Assembly: GCF_003937945.1 (NCBI RefSeq)
Contig: NZ_RSEC01000061.1
Coordinates: 434,001 to 498,000 of the forward strand
Reading direction: 5' to 3'
Length of the DNA: 64,000 nucleotides
Origin: Amycolatopsis eburnea
GTDB taxonomy: Bacteria; Actinomycetota; Actinomycetes; Mycobacteriales; Pseudonocardiaceae
Made by a program: the position numbers and the translations under genes. Shown here in pieces: positions 1-8,315 of the stretch (positions are counted from its first letter, which is position 1; each line of letters begins with the position of its first letter). Below the pieces are notes generated by a model. That model was not told the DNA's origin and did no database searches. It was given only the letters and a program-made list of their open reading frames with translations.

Positions 1-825
1 TGGCCGCTGGTCCAGGTGCTCGCGATCAGCTTCCGCAAGCTCGACATCGGCCAGCTCGTCTCCGGCAAGACGATCTGGATCGGCTTCGACAACTACACGA
101 ACACGCTCTCGGACCCGGAGTTCTGGACCGTCACCTTCCGGACCCTGGTCTTCACCGCCGCCATCGTGGCCGCCACCATCCTGGGCGGGCTGCTGCTGGC
201 GGTGCTCATGCGCCACCTCGGCCCGGTCGTGCGGATCATGGTCCAGGTGACGCTGGTGCTGGCCTGGGCCACCCCGGTGATCGCCACGACCACCGTGTTC
301 CAGTGGATCTTCGACCAGCAGTACGGCATCCTCAACAAGACCCTCGACCGGCTGGGCTTCCACGGCTTCATCGGCTTCTCGTGGTTCTCCAGCGGGCCCA
401 GCACGCTGGCCGTGATCGGGCTGCTGATCGTGTGGCAGGCCGTGCCGTTCGTGACGTTCTCGCTGTACGCGGGCATCATCGGCGTCTCGCGGGAGCAGTA
501 CGAGGCCGCCGGCATCGACGGCGCCAGCGCGTGGCAGACGTTCCGCGCGGTCACCTGGCCCGCCATCCGGCCGATCACCACCATGGTGACCTTCCTGTCG
601 GTGCTGTGGGACTTCAACGCCTTCGCCCAGATCTGGGCGATCCGCGAGGGCGGCCCCGACGGCGGGAGCACCACACTGGCCGTCGTGCTGTACCTCAAGG
701 GCATCGCGGGCAACCACTTCGGCGCGGCGGGCGCGATCGCGACCCTGATGCTGATCGTGCTCGCGCTCATCACGGGCCGGTACATCCAGCTGCTCACCCG
801 GACCCGGGAAGGGGATCTGTCGTGA
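1..825 (+). CDS. Sugar ABC transporter permease, MalF type (5' end outside window)
   Basis: Inner-membrane subunit of a binding-protein-dependent carbohydrate importer. The reading frame is open from the first base, so the true start lies upstream; about 274 codons are visible. Several hydrophobic membrane segments are seen. The cytoplasmic EAA loop that docks the ATPase is clear at about 490-560 (EQYEAAGIDGASAWQTF). The stop overlaps the GTG of the next permease (GTGA), showing translational coupling. With the following permease and the GH3 hexosaminidase it resembles dasB-dasC-dasD of Streptomyces (chitobiose uptake); that substrate is inferred from gene order only, since the binding protein is not in the window and the ATPase is usually encoded elsewhere. 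Confidence 0.9.
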   Translation, partial: WPLVQVLAISFRKLDIGQLVSGKTIWIGFDNYTNTLSDPEFWTVTFRTLVFTAAIVAATILGGLLLAVLMRHLGPVVRIMVQVTLVLAWATPVIATTTVFQWIFDQQYGILNKTLDRLGFHGFIGFSWFSSGPSTLAVIGLLIVWQAVPFVTFSLYAGIIGVSREQYEAAGIDGASAWQTFRAVTWPAIRPITTMVTFLSVLWDFNAFAQIWAIREGGPDGGSTTLAVVLYLKGIAGNHFGAAGAIATLMLIVLALITGRYIQLLTRTREGDLS

Positions 826-1652
826 AGAAGTCGCTCTCGCAGCGGATCGTGCTCTCGGTGGTCGGCGTGCTGGTCGCGCTGGCGATCGTCTTCCCGACGT
901 ACTGGATGTTCGTCACCTCGCTCCGGACGCCCGGCGAGATCCTGTCGCCGAAGTACGACCTCGTCCCGACGTCGTTCTCGTTCGGCAACTTCGCCACCGC
1001 GCTGGGCAAGGACAACTTCCCGACGTACCTGATGAACAGCCTGATCGTCACCGTCGGGTCGGTGCTGTGCGCGCTGGTCGCCGGCACGCTGGCGGCGATC
1101 CCGCTCTCGCGGCTGCGGTTCACCGGCCGCAAGGGCTTCCTCGTGCTGGTCATGGTGGCGCAGCTGGCGCCGGTGTCGGCGCTGTTCATCCCGCTGTTCC
1201 TGCTGATGCGGGACGCCGGGCTGCTCAACACGCTGCCGTCGCTGCTGCTGATCTACTTCGCCACCACGCTGCCGTTCACGGTGTGGATGCTCTACGGCTT
1301 CGTCAACGGGATCCCGTACGAGCTGGAAGAGGCCGCGATGATCGACGGCTGCAGCCAGACCGGCGCCTTCCGCCGGGTGACGCTGCCGCTGCTCGGGCCG
1401 GGACTGGTGACCACGTCGGTGTTCAGCTTCATCACCGCGTGGAACGAGTACCTGTTCGCGCTGGTCTTCATCCAGGACAAGCCGAAGGAGACCCTGCCGG
1501 TGTGGCTCGCGTCGTTCCGCACGGCGTTCGCCACCGACTGGGGTGGCGTCATGGCCGCGTCGGTGATCTACGCGGTCCCGGCGCTGATCTTCTTCCTGCT
1601 CGTGCAGCGCAAGCTGGTGTCCGGCGCGACCGCCGGCGCCGTGAAGGGGTAG
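822..1652 (+). CDS. Sugar ABC transporter permease, MalG type
   Basis: Second permease of the importer, 276 residues, GTG start inside the stop of the previous gene. It begins with a short basic N-terminus and a transmembrane helix. The EAA motif ELEEAAMIDGCSQTGAF lies at about 1320-1370, and the C-terminus is basic, as is usual for MalG/DasC proteins. The next gene starts 3 bases after the stop, so the GH3 enzyme is in the same transcript. Family is clear; substrate (N-acetylglucosamine oligomers) is inferred from the downstream hexosaminidase. Confidence 0.9.
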   Translation: MKKSLSQRIVLSVVGVLVALAIVFPTYWMFVTSLRTPGEILSPKYDLVPTSFSFGNFATALGKDNFPTYLMNSLIVTVGSVLCALVAGTLAAIPLSRLRFTGRKGFLVLVMVAQLAPVSALFIPLFLLMRDAGLLNTLPSLLLIYFATTLPFTVWMLYGFVNGIPYELEEAAMIDGCSQTGAFRRVTLPLLGPGLVTTSVFSFITAWNEYLFALVFIQDKPKETLPVWLASFRTAFATDWGGVMAASVIYAVPALIFFLLVQRKLVSGATAGAVKG

Positions 1653-1655
1653 CTG

Positions 1656-3095
1656 GTGTCTTCACCGGAGAAGCTCGCTGAGGCCGTCCTCCTGCCCGGG
1701 TTCGCCGGGACGACCGCGCCGGACTGGCTCCGCCGCCGGATCTCCGACGGCCTCGGCGGGGTGGTCCTGTTCGGCCGCAACGTCGTCGACGACGAGCAGG
1801 TCGCCGCCCTCACCGCGCAGCTGCGGGGCGAGCGCGACGGCGTCGTCGTCGGGATCGACGAGGAGGGCGGCGACGTCACCCGCCTCGACGTGAACACCGG
1901 GTCGTTCGTGCCGGGCCCGCTGGCGCTGGGCGCGGCCGACGACCCGGAGCTGACCACGGCGGTCGCCGCCGCGCTCGGTGAACGGCTCGCGGCCTGCGGT
2001 GTGACGCTCAACCTGGCGCCGTGCGCGGACCTGACCCTGGCGGCCGAGGACCCGATCATCGGCGTCCGGGCGTTCGGGTCCGACCCGGCGAAGGCGTCGC
2101 CGCACGTCGCGGCGTACGTGACAGGGCTGCAGAAGTACGGCGTGGCGGCGTGCGCCAAGCACTTCCCCGGCCACGGCGCCGCGACCGAGGACTCGCACGT
2201 GGCGCTGCCGGTGCTGCCGCGGACGCCGGAGGAGCTGCGGGAGATCGAGCTGGTCCCGTTCGCCGCGGCGATCCGGGCCGGGGTGCGCTCGGTGATGTCG
2301 GGCCACCTGGTCGTGCGGGCCTGGGGCGAGGAGCCCGCGACGCTCAACCGCGTCGCGCTCACCGACGTCCTGCGCGGCGAGCTGGGCTTCACCGGCGCGG
2401 TCATCACCGACGCGCTGGAGATGGGCGCGGTCTCGGGCGCGTACGGCAAGCACGACGGTCTCGGCCGCTCGGCCGTGCGGGCACTGGCCGCGGGCGCCGA
2501 CGCGCTGTGCCTGGGCGGCGCGGCCTTCGAAGCCGAGCACCTCGACGCGTGCGTCACGGCGATCGTGGCGGCGGTCGCGGCAGGGGAGCTGGCCCTGGAC
2601 CGGCTGGCGGAGGCGGCCTCGCGGACGGCGGCGCTGGGTACCGACCCGGCACCGGCGACGGTCGGCCCGGTCGACCGGCGGCTCGGCCTGGAGGCGGCGC
2701 GCAAGGCGCTGCGCGTCCAGGGCTCGCCGCGGTTGGCGGGGCCGCCGCTGGTGGTCGACGTCCAGACCGAGCCGACCATCGCGGCCGGCCCGATGCCGTG
2801 GGGCCTCGGCGCGCACCTGGCCGAGCTGGTGCCGGGCACGCGGGCGATGACGGCGACACCCGAGGACGCCGAGGCGGTGCTGGCGGCGGCCCGCGATTTC
2901 CGCAGCGTCGTCGTGGTGACCCGGGAGGCGCACCGGCACCCGCGGGTGCGCGAGCTGCTGGCCGCGTTGTCCACTGTGGACTACATCCGCGTCGAAACCG
3001 GGGCACCGGGGCCGTCGGACGGGGGCGGCCCGCGCATCGACACGTTCAGCGGCTCCTACGTGAGCCTGCGGGCGGCGGCCGAGTACCTGGCCTGA
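1656..3095 (+). CDS. GH3 beta-N-acetylhexosaminidase (NagZ/DasD-like)
   Basis: Glycoside hydrolase family 3 enzyme of 479 residues with GTG start 3 bases after the permease stop. The NagZ signature is intact: KHFPGHG from residue 168, then EDSH with His181 as the expected general acid/base, and ITDALEMG with Asp252 as the expected nucleophile. Residues from about 350 form an extra C-terminal domain beyond the compact NagZ barrel. No signal peptide is visible, so it should act in the cytoplasm on imported N-acetylglucosaminides such as chitobiose or muropeptide fragments. Gene order matches the Streptomyces das operon, where dasD follows the permeases. Whether it has beta-glucosidase side activity cannot be told. 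Confidence 0.88.
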   Translation: MSSPEKLAEAVLLPGFAGTTAPDWLRRRISDGLGGVVLFGRNVVDDEQVAALTAQLRGERDGVVVGIDEEGGDVTRLDVNTGSFVPGPLALGAADDPELTTAVAAALGERLAACGVTLNLAPCADLTLAAEDPIIGVRAFGSDPAKASPHVAAYVTGLQKYGVAACAKHFPGHGAATEDSHVALPVLPRTPEELREIELVPFAAAIRAGVRSVMSGHLVVRAWGEEPATLNRVALTDVLRGELGFTGAVITDALEMGAVSGAYGKHDGLGRSAVRALAAGADALCLGGAAFEAEHLDACVTAIVAAVAAGELALDRLAEAASRTAALGTDPAPATVGPVDRRLGLEAARKALRVQGSPRLAGPPLVVDVQTEPTIAAGPMPWGLGAHLAELVPGTRAMTATPEDAEAVLAAARDFRSVVVVTREAHRHPRVRELLAALSTVDYIRVETGAPGPSDGGGPRIDTFSGSYVSLRAAAEYLA

Positions 3096-3211
3096 ATTCG
3101 TCCTGTTTGCCGTATCTCCAGGACCCGGTGTGCGCGTTTGTACGGGCCTTGTACCGGCGGCCGCCATCGTGGGGGCACACCGGAACCTGGAGGACGGACA
3201 AATGAGAATTC
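3094..3211. repeat. Long imperfect inverted repeat spanning the start of the SH3/NlpC-like gene
   Basis: The left arm (3094-3133) begins GAATTC right at the GH3 stop codon and ends CCGGTGTGC. The right arm (3175-3211), read on the other strand, also begins GAATTC, shares TTTG, CTCCAGG and CCGGTGTGC, and ends at 3175. By eye roughly three quarters of the positions match with small gaps. The right arm contains the Shine-Dalgarno (CTGGAGGA) and the ATG at 3202, so a folded transcript would bury the translation start. The loop is about 41 bases. Confidence 0.7.
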
Positions 3212-3972
3212 GGATCGGGAAGCGGACGGCGGCCGTGGTCGGCACCGCCGCGGCGATCGTGCTGGCCGGCGCCACGCCGGCGCTGGCGGCGACGGGCACG
3301 GTGCACACCGACTCCGGCGCGCCGCTGACCGTGCGCTCGGCCCCGAGCACCGGCGCGACCTCGACCGGCACGATCGCCGACGGCACCGCCGTCACGATCG
3401 ACTGCCAGACGACGGGCGAGACGGTCACCGGCAAGTACGGCACGAGCAACATCTGGGACCACGTCCCCGGCGGCTACATCACCGACACCTACGTCTACAC
3501 CGGCTCCGACGGCCGGATCGCGCCGGACTGCACCGACGTGCCGACCCCGCCGGCGACCGCGTGCTCGACGTCGGGCCTGAACGACCCGAACACCTGCGCC
3601 CAGGCGGTCACGAAGGCGAAGTCGCGGATCCACACGAACTACGACGCCTCCTACGACGGCTGGTGCGATCGCATCAACGCCCAGAACTACGGCTTCTCGG
3701 CAAGCGGCTCGACCACGGCGTACGTGCACTGGACCCAGATCCCCAGCACGTACAAGCACGCGAACAGCACGGACGTCCCGGCCGGCGGCCTGGCGTTCTT
3801 CTCCAACGGCGGCGCGGGCCACACGATGATCTCCATCGGCGGCGGCTACTTCCTGTCGAACGACATCCACGGCGCGGGCACCTACACCCAAACGACGATC
3901 TCGGAGATCAAGAGCAGGTGGGGCCAGACGTACCTCGGCTGGGCCCAGCCGTGGTTCAAGGTGAACCACTGA
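3202..3972 (+). CDS. Secreted SH3b / NlpC-like cell-wall protein
   Basis: Exported protein of 256 residues. An N-terminal signal peptide (basic MRIRIGKR, hydrophobic run, cleavage after ALA-A near residue 30) is followed by a bacterial SH3 domain (about 35-110) of the type that binds peptidoglycan. The C-terminal part carries DGWCDRI (candidate catalytic Cys) and GHTMISIG (candidate His), the order expected for NlpC/P60- or CHAP-like amidohydrolases. ATG 3202 is chosen because it has a good Shine-Dalgarno (CTGGAGGA) and starts the signal peptide. The enzymatic role is inferred; the C-terminal fold could also be a non-catalytic relative. It is followed by strong terminator hairpins. Confidence 0.72.
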   Translation: MRIRIGKRTAAVVGTAAAIVLAGATPALAATGTVHTDSGAPLTVRSAPSTGATSTGTIADGTAVTIDCQTTGETVTGKYGTSNIWDHVPGGYITDTYVYTGSDGRIAPDCTDVPTPPATACSTSGLNDPNTCAQAVTKAKSRIHTNYDASYDGWCDRINAQNYGFSASGSTTAYVHWTQIPSTYKHANSTDVPAGGLAFFSNGGAGHTMISIGGGYFLSNDIHGAGTYTQTTISEIKSRWGQTYLGWAQPWFKVNH

Positions 3973-3983
3973 CGTGACGCAAG

Positions 3984-4044
3984 GCCCGGCTCCCATCCCC
4001 GGCCGGGCTCACCGCCCCCTGCCCACCTCCCCCGGGCAGGGGGC
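3984..4044 (+). terminator. Double hairpin terminator after the SH3/NlpC-like gene
   Basis: Two consecutive stems: GCCCGGC/GCCGGGC (3984-4008) and a perfect 11-bp stem GCCCCCTGCCC/GGGCAGGGGGC (4014-4044) with a 9-base loop. There is no T-run, which is common for actinomycete terminators. Confidence 0.7.
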
Positions 4045-4090
4045 GTTCGCGTTGGTGAGGCGGTCGCGCCCCGGTCGCCCGCTGCTCTCC

Positions 4091-4370
4091 GGAATCCTGG
4101 CGCCGCCGCCGTGCCCGGGGAGCGGAGCCTTGCCCCGGGGCGGCCGCGCTCGGTGGTTCCGCCCCGGCTGGTGGGCCGCGCGGGAGCCGCCATCGGTGAG
4201 CCGGAATCCCGGCGCCGCCGCCGTGCCCGGGAGCGGAGCCTTGCCCCGGGGGCGGCCGCACTCGGTGGTTCCGCCCCGGCCGGTGGGCCGAGGCCGCCAT
4301 CGGTGAGCCGGGAACCCGGCACTGCCGACCTGCCTCGGGAGCGGCGTTTGCGGCGGTGGGGCGGCTGCGC
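4091..4370. repeat. Tandem direct repeat, about 2.5 copies of a ~110-bp unit
   Basis: Copy 1 (4091-4202) and copy 2 (4203-4310) are nearly identical, each running from GGAATCC through GCGGAGCCTTGCCCCGG and CGGTGGTTCCGCCCCGG to GCCATCGGTGAGCC. A third, degenerate partial copy starts at 4311 (GGAACCCGG). The 463-base gap between the NlpC-like gene and the ArsR gene holds only this repeat and the terminator before it; no convincing gene is present. Confidence 0.75.
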
Positions 4371-4435
4371 GGATCGCGCTGGCGCCCGGCCGCTCGGCGC
4401 CGTGCGCTGCGGCGGCCCACCAACCCCGCCGCGGG

Positions 4436-4960
4436 TCAGGGCTTCAAGTGGTGCAGCACGAAGATCCCGCCCACCGCCGGCCGATCCCGCCGCTCGTGAT
4501 CGGTCGCCACGTACTCGTCCAGCACCGCCAGGATCCGCCGATCGAGCTCCTCGACCTCATCCGCGGACAAGTGCAGCAGGAACTTCTCGTGCACCGCCAC
4601 CGAATCCGGGCCCGCCGCCGCGAGTTCCTCCTGGAAGATCTCGATCGGGGCGAACCGCGTCTCGGGGTCGGCGGTCGAGAGGGGGCCGTCCAGCCACCAC
4701 GTCTCGTTGTCGGCGCGGTAGGGCTTCTCCAGCGCGCCGCTCGGGCCGGTGCGGACCGGGGCCGGGTGCAGGAGGCCCGCGGACACCAGCTGCCGGACGT
4801 GGTGCAGGACCGTGCCGGGGTCGCGGTCGAGGCGGTCGGCCAGCTGCTTGTTCGTCAGCTCGTCGACCAGGCACAGCCGCATGATGCGCAGCCGCAGCGG
4901 GTGGCCGAGGGCCTTGGCTTCCTCCGGCGTCGCCGGACGGCGGCGGCGTGGCTCGTTCAT
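4436..4960 (-). CDS. ArsR-type winged-helix transcriptional regulator
   Basis: Regulator of 174 residues. Residues about 10-80 form a winged helix (ALGHPLRLRIMRLC, then NKQLADRLDRDPGTVLHHVRQL as recognition region), followed by a charged C-terminal part of unknown ligand specificity. The ATG at 4960 is chosen over an upstream start because the upstream extension runs through the intergenic operator and lacks family features. It is divergent from the MFS gene at 5037, with an inverted repeat between them, so it likely controls itself and that exporter. No obvious metal-binding cysteine pair is visible. Confidence 0.82.
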   Translation of the reverse strand: MNEPRRRRPATPEEAKALGHPLRLRIMRLCLVDELTNKQLADRLDRDPGTVLHHVRQLVSAGLLHPAPVRTGPSGALEKPYRADNETWWLDGPLSTADPETRFAPIEIFQEELAAAGPDSVAVHEKFLLHLSADEVEELDRRILAVLDEYVATDHERRDRPAVGGIFVLHHLKP

Positions 4961-4980
4961 GGACGCAGCGTAGTCGAGCC

Positions 4981-5020
4981 GATGGGGAAACGTCAGATCG
5001 ATGGAGAAAACCCCATCGAT
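4981..5020. promoter_or_regulatory. Inverted-repeat operator between ArsR gene and MFS gene
   Basis: Perfect arms ATCGATGG (4997-5004) and CCATCGAT (5013-5020) separated by 8 bases, plus an outer pair GATGGGG (4981-4987)/CCCCATC (5011-5017). It sits between the divergent starts 4960 and 5037, the expected place for the ArsR-type regulator to bind. Confidence 0.6.
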
Positions 5021-5036
5021 GTGCGATCCTCCATTC

Positions 5037-6265
5037 ATGCACCGGACCTTCTGGCGGCTGTGGACCGCCGCGGGGCTGTCGAGCCTCGCCGACGGCGTCC
5101 TCAAGGTCGCGCTGCCGCTGGTCGCGGTCGGCTACACGCGCTCTCCGGCGCTGATCGCGGGGCTCGCGTTCGCCTTCAGCGTCCCGTGGCTGCTGTGCGC
5201 GCTGCCCGCCGGCGCGCTCGTCGACCGGCTCGACCGCCGCCGCGCGATGCTCGCGGCGAACGAGCTGCGCGGTGGGCTGGTCGCCGTCGTCGCCTGCTCA
5301 CCGCGCTCGGCGGGGGCTCGGTGTGGGCGCTCTACGTCGTCGCGCTCGGGGTCGGCACCGCCGAGACGCTCTACGACACCGCCGCGCAGTCGATCGTCCC
5401 GCAGGTCGTCGGGCGCGACGAGCTCGCGCGCGCCAACGGCCGGGTGTACGCGGTCGAGCAGACCGCCAACGAGTTCGCCGGGCCGCCGCTGGCCGGGGTC
5501 CTGGTCGCCGCCGGGGCGGTGGCCGCGCTCGCCACGCCGGTGGCGCTGTGGGCGGTGGCCGTCGGGGCGCTGCTGCTCGTGCGCGGCTCGTACCGGATCC
5601 CGCGCGGGGACCACCCCGCCACGCTCCGCGCGGACATCGCCGAAGGCCTGCGCTTCCTGCTGCACCACCGGATCCTGCGGACGTTCTCCCTGATGGTCGC
5701 CGGGTTCAACTTCGCCACCGGGGCGACGTTCGCGGTCCTCGTCCTCCACGCGGTCGGCCCCGGCTCGGCGATGGGGCTGTCCGGCCCGGCGTTCGGGCTG
5801 CTGACGGCGATGACCGCGGCCGGCGGCCTGGCCGGCTCACTGCTCGCCGAAGCGGTGGAACGCCGGCTCGGCCGCGTCCGCGCGCTCTGGGTGTCGTGGC
5901 TCGCCGGCGGGCTGCCGGTCGGCGTGCTCGCGGTCACCGCGAACCCGTACGTCGTGGGCGCGGGGTTCTTCGCCGGTGGCGCGGCGATCCTCGTCTCGAA
6001 CGTGGTGATGGTGTCGCTGCGCCAGCGGCTCACGCCGGACCGGCTGCTCGGCCGCCTTACCAGCAGCCACCGCCTGGTCGCGTGGGGCACGAAGTCGCTC
6101 GGCGCGCTGGCCGGCGGCGCGCTCGCGCAGGCGTTCGGGCTGCACGTCGTGTTCGTCGTGATGACCGTGCTGGCGTTCTCGGTGGTGGGCGGCCTGGCCG
6201 GGGTGACCGGAACGGCGCTCGCCGAGGCCGAAGCCCGGGCTCAGAGCGGGTGGGTGTCCAGGTAG
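5037..6265 (+). pseudogene. MFS transporter broken by a one-base frameshift
   Basis: The protein begins MHRTFWRLWTAAGL at ATG 5037 and reads as a 12-TM drug-efflux-type MFS protein with the motif-A-like DRLDRRRAM after helix 2. The frame is lost near 5293-5294: the first part ends in ...LVAVVA, and the homologous continuation (LLTALGGGSVWALYVV...) is one frame behind, running to TAG 6263. Adding one C to the CC at 5293-5294 would restore GCC-CTG-CTC. The rest looks intact, so either a recent inactivation or a sequencing error is possible. It is divergent from the ArsR gene and its 3' end overlaps the convergent MmcQ gene by 25 bases. Confidence 0.8.
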
Positions 6266-6600
6266 GCGCTCGACACCTTCTTCGGCACGCACATCCGCCA
6301 GGCCTCGACGACGAGTTCGCGCATCTCGTCGGCGTCGATCGCGGCCAGGCGGCAGCGCACCCAGCGGAACCGCAGGTCGGACGGCTCGGGCAGCAGGAAC
6401 TTCTCCGGCTCGCCCGCGATCAGCGCGTCGCGTTGCTCGCGCGGGAAGGCGAAGCCCATCAGGGTCTCGTCCCGTGACAGCGCGAGGAAAACGATCTGCC
6501 CGATGCGGAACTTGACCCGGTCGCGCACGATCGCTTCGTACGCGCGGGGGAGCGTGGCCGCGAAGGCCCGTACCTCGTCACCGGTGACCATGGGCTCCAT
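6241..6600 (-). CDS. MmcQ/YjbR family protein
   Basis: Small soluble protein of 119 residues matching the MmcQ/YjbR (DUF419) family, which has a CyaY-like fold. The recognisable pattern is VRAFAATLPRAYEAI, then LMGFAFPREQRDALI, and a C-terminal WRMCVPKK. Molecular function in this family is not established. It starts 15 bases after the GNAT gene on the same strand, so it may be the last gene of the repeat-peptide operon, or only a bystander. Start may be ATG 6600 or an internal ATG nine bases later. Confidence 0.8.
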   Translation of the reverse strand: MEPMVTGDEVRAFAATLPRAYEAIVRDRVKFRIGQIVFLALSRDETLMGFAFPREQRDALIAGEPEKFLLPEPSDLRFRWVRCRLAAIDADEMRELVVEAWRMCVPKKVSSAYLDTHPL

Positions 6601-6615
6601 TGTGGCCGAGCGCGC

Positions 6616-7086
6616 TCAGAGCGGCCGGGCCAGCAGCTCCGACGCACCGGTCTTGACCGGCGCCACCACCGTCCAGCCCCAGCGGCGGTACAGCGCGTGT
6701 GCCGGCGCCGCGGTCGTCGCGGCCAGCACCGCGGCCGGCTCGGTCCGGGCGCCCAGCAGGCGATCGAGCATCGCGCGGCCGTGCCCCCGGCCGCGCAGCC
6801 CCGGCCGGACGGCGAATTCGTAGACGTAGAACAGCGGGCTCCCGGCGAGCCACGACGGCGGGTCGCCCGCCGCCAGGGACGGCCACCAGCCCGCTTCGCG
6901 GGCGACCCCGTAGGCGAACCCGGCCAGTTCGCCTCCACTGTGGACGGTCTCCAGCGCGAAGCCGGGCAGTTCCGCGTGGCCCGCCAGGGCTTCGCGGAAC
7001 CGGGCCGCGTCCGCGGCGCTTTCCCGGTAGGGCGGTTCCCGGTAGACCTCGTGGTACAGTTCCGCGAACCCGGTCCAGTCAGGCAT
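6616..7086 (-). CDS. GNAT family N-acetyltransferase
   Basis: Acetyl-CoA-dependent acyltransferase of 156 residues. The acetyl-CoA pyrophosphate-binding motif A is clear (VRPGLRGRGHGRAML, residues about 92-107), followed by the usual ALYRRWGW near the C-terminus. The start overlaps the end of the MFS gene by 8 bases, so the two are translationally coupled. In this context it could acetylate the peptide product, its processed fragments, or confer self-protection; that is inference only. Acceptor substrate cannot be read from sequence. Confidence 0.85.
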   Translation of the reverse strand: MPDWTGFAELYHEVYREPPYRESAADAARFREALAGHAELPGFALETVHSGGELAGFAYGVAREAGWWPSLAAGDPPSWLAGSPLFYVYEFAVRPGLRGRGHGRAMLDRLLGARTEPAAVLAATTAAPAHALYRRWGWTVVAPVKTGASELLARPL

Positions 7087-8305
7087 CCACGTTCTCCCGT
7101 GCCGGGGCCGCCTCCGGTACCGCTTTCAGTCCCGCGAGGACGACCACCGCCAGTGTGCAGCACCCGGCGAGCACGAGCCACGGCAGCTGCGGGCCGCCCG
7201 CCAGCAGCGCGGTGAAGGTCACCGGGGCCAGCACCCGCGCCGCGCCCCACAGCAGTTCCTCCAGCCCGAGGTAGCGCCCGCGCAGGTGGGCGGGCGCCAG
7301 CGCGACGATCAGCGCGCTGCTGGTCGGCGCCTGCAGCAGCTCCGCCGCGGTGAAGACGGCGGTCGCCACGCTCAGCACGGCGAACGCGGGCAGCGCGGTG
7401 ACCAGCGGCACGGCCGCGTAGAGCAGGAACGCCCCGGCCCACACCACGGCCGCGACCTGCAGCGTGCGCGCCCGCCGGAACCGGTCCACCCGCGCGGCCA
7501 CGACCGTCTGCGCCAGCACCACCAGCACCGTGTTGAGCGCGAACAGCACGCCGGGCTGCCAGGCGGGCAACCGCAGCGTGTCGAGCACGTAGGCGCTGAG
7601 CAGCACCGTCAGTGCGAGGTCGCACAGCGCGAAGACGAAGACGGTCACCAGCACCCGGCGGAACGCGCCGTCGGCGAGCACGGCCCGGTAGCCCCCGCGA
7701 GCCGCGGCGGCCCGAGGCGGTGCTTCGGCCGCCCGGCCGCGCCAGCACCCGACGAGCGCGGCCGCGACCAGGAAGCTCGCGGCGTTGAGCACGACGATCG
7801 CCGTGTAACCGCCGACGATGACCAGCACGCTGCCCGCCAGCCCGCCGAGGCCGATCCCGACGTTGCGCAGCGTGCGCTCCATCGCGTACCAGCGGGCGCG
7901 CTGCCCGTCGTCGGCCACCTGCGCCACCAGCGCGCCGGACGCCGGCCAGAACAGGCCCTCGCCCCAGAACGTCAGCGCCGCCAGCACCACGAGCGCCGCC
8001 GGCGACCCGGCGAAGACGTACCCGGTGAAGGTGAGCACCCGCAGCAGGTTCGCCGCGACGACCACCCGCCGCGGCCCGAAGCGGTCCACGAGCGGGCCCG
8101 CGCACAGCCCGGCGGGCAGAGCGAGCAGCGCGGCGAGCGACAGCGCCGCGCCGACCGCGGTCAGCGGAAGTCCCTTGGCCGCGTGGAAGTAGACGACGGC
8201 GAAGGGCAGGAACAGGCCGGTGCCGAGCGCGTCCACGCCCTGGGCGGCGACCAGCGGCAGGCGGCCCCGGGTGCGGGGCAGCCCGAGCAAAGCGGTGACG
8301 GCCAT
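7079..8305 (-). CDS. MFS transporter, candidate exporter of the repeat-peptide system
   Basis: Integral membrane protein of 408 residues with the twelve-helix hydrophobicity pattern of major facilitator transporters. The loop after helix 2 reads GPLVDRFGPRRVVV, a motif-A variant. It starts 10 bases after the YcaO gene with a GAGG Shine-Dalgarno and overlaps the GNAT gene, so it is in the same operon. MFS exporters serve several peptide and antibiotic clusters, so export of the mature peptide is the likely role. It differs in sequence from the broken MFS gene at 5037. Confidence 0.85.
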   Translation of the reverse strand: MAVTALLGLPRTRGRLPLVAAQGVDALGTGLFLPFAVVYFHAAKGLPLTAVGAALSLAALLALPAGLCAGPLVDRFGPRRVVVAANLLRVLTFTGYVFAGSPAALVVLAALTFWGEGLFWPASGALVAQVADDGQRARWYAMERTLRNVGIGLGGLAGSVLVIVGGYTAIVVLNAASFLVAAALVGCWRGRAAEAPPRAAAARGGYRAVLADGAFRRVLVTVFVFALCDLALTVLLSAYVLDTLRLPAWQPGVLFALNTVLVVLAQTVVAARVDRFRRARTLQVAAVVWAGAFLLYAAVPLVTALPAFAVLSVATAVFTAAELLQAPTSSALIVALAPAHLRGRYLGLEELLWGAARVLAPVTFTALLAGGPQLPWLVLAGCCTLAVVVLAGLKAVPEAAPARENVDA

Positions 8306-8315
8306 CGGTGCGTCC

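Noticed and set aside
3973..4435. Several small open frames in the tandem-repeat gap
   Set aside because: They are products of GC-rich repeats with Arg/Pro/Gly content in all frames and no ribosome binding site.
4448..5036. Upstream in-frame extension of the second half of the broken MFS gene
   Set aside because: It runs antisense through the ArsR gene and has no transporter-like sequence; the true start is ATG 5037 in another frame.
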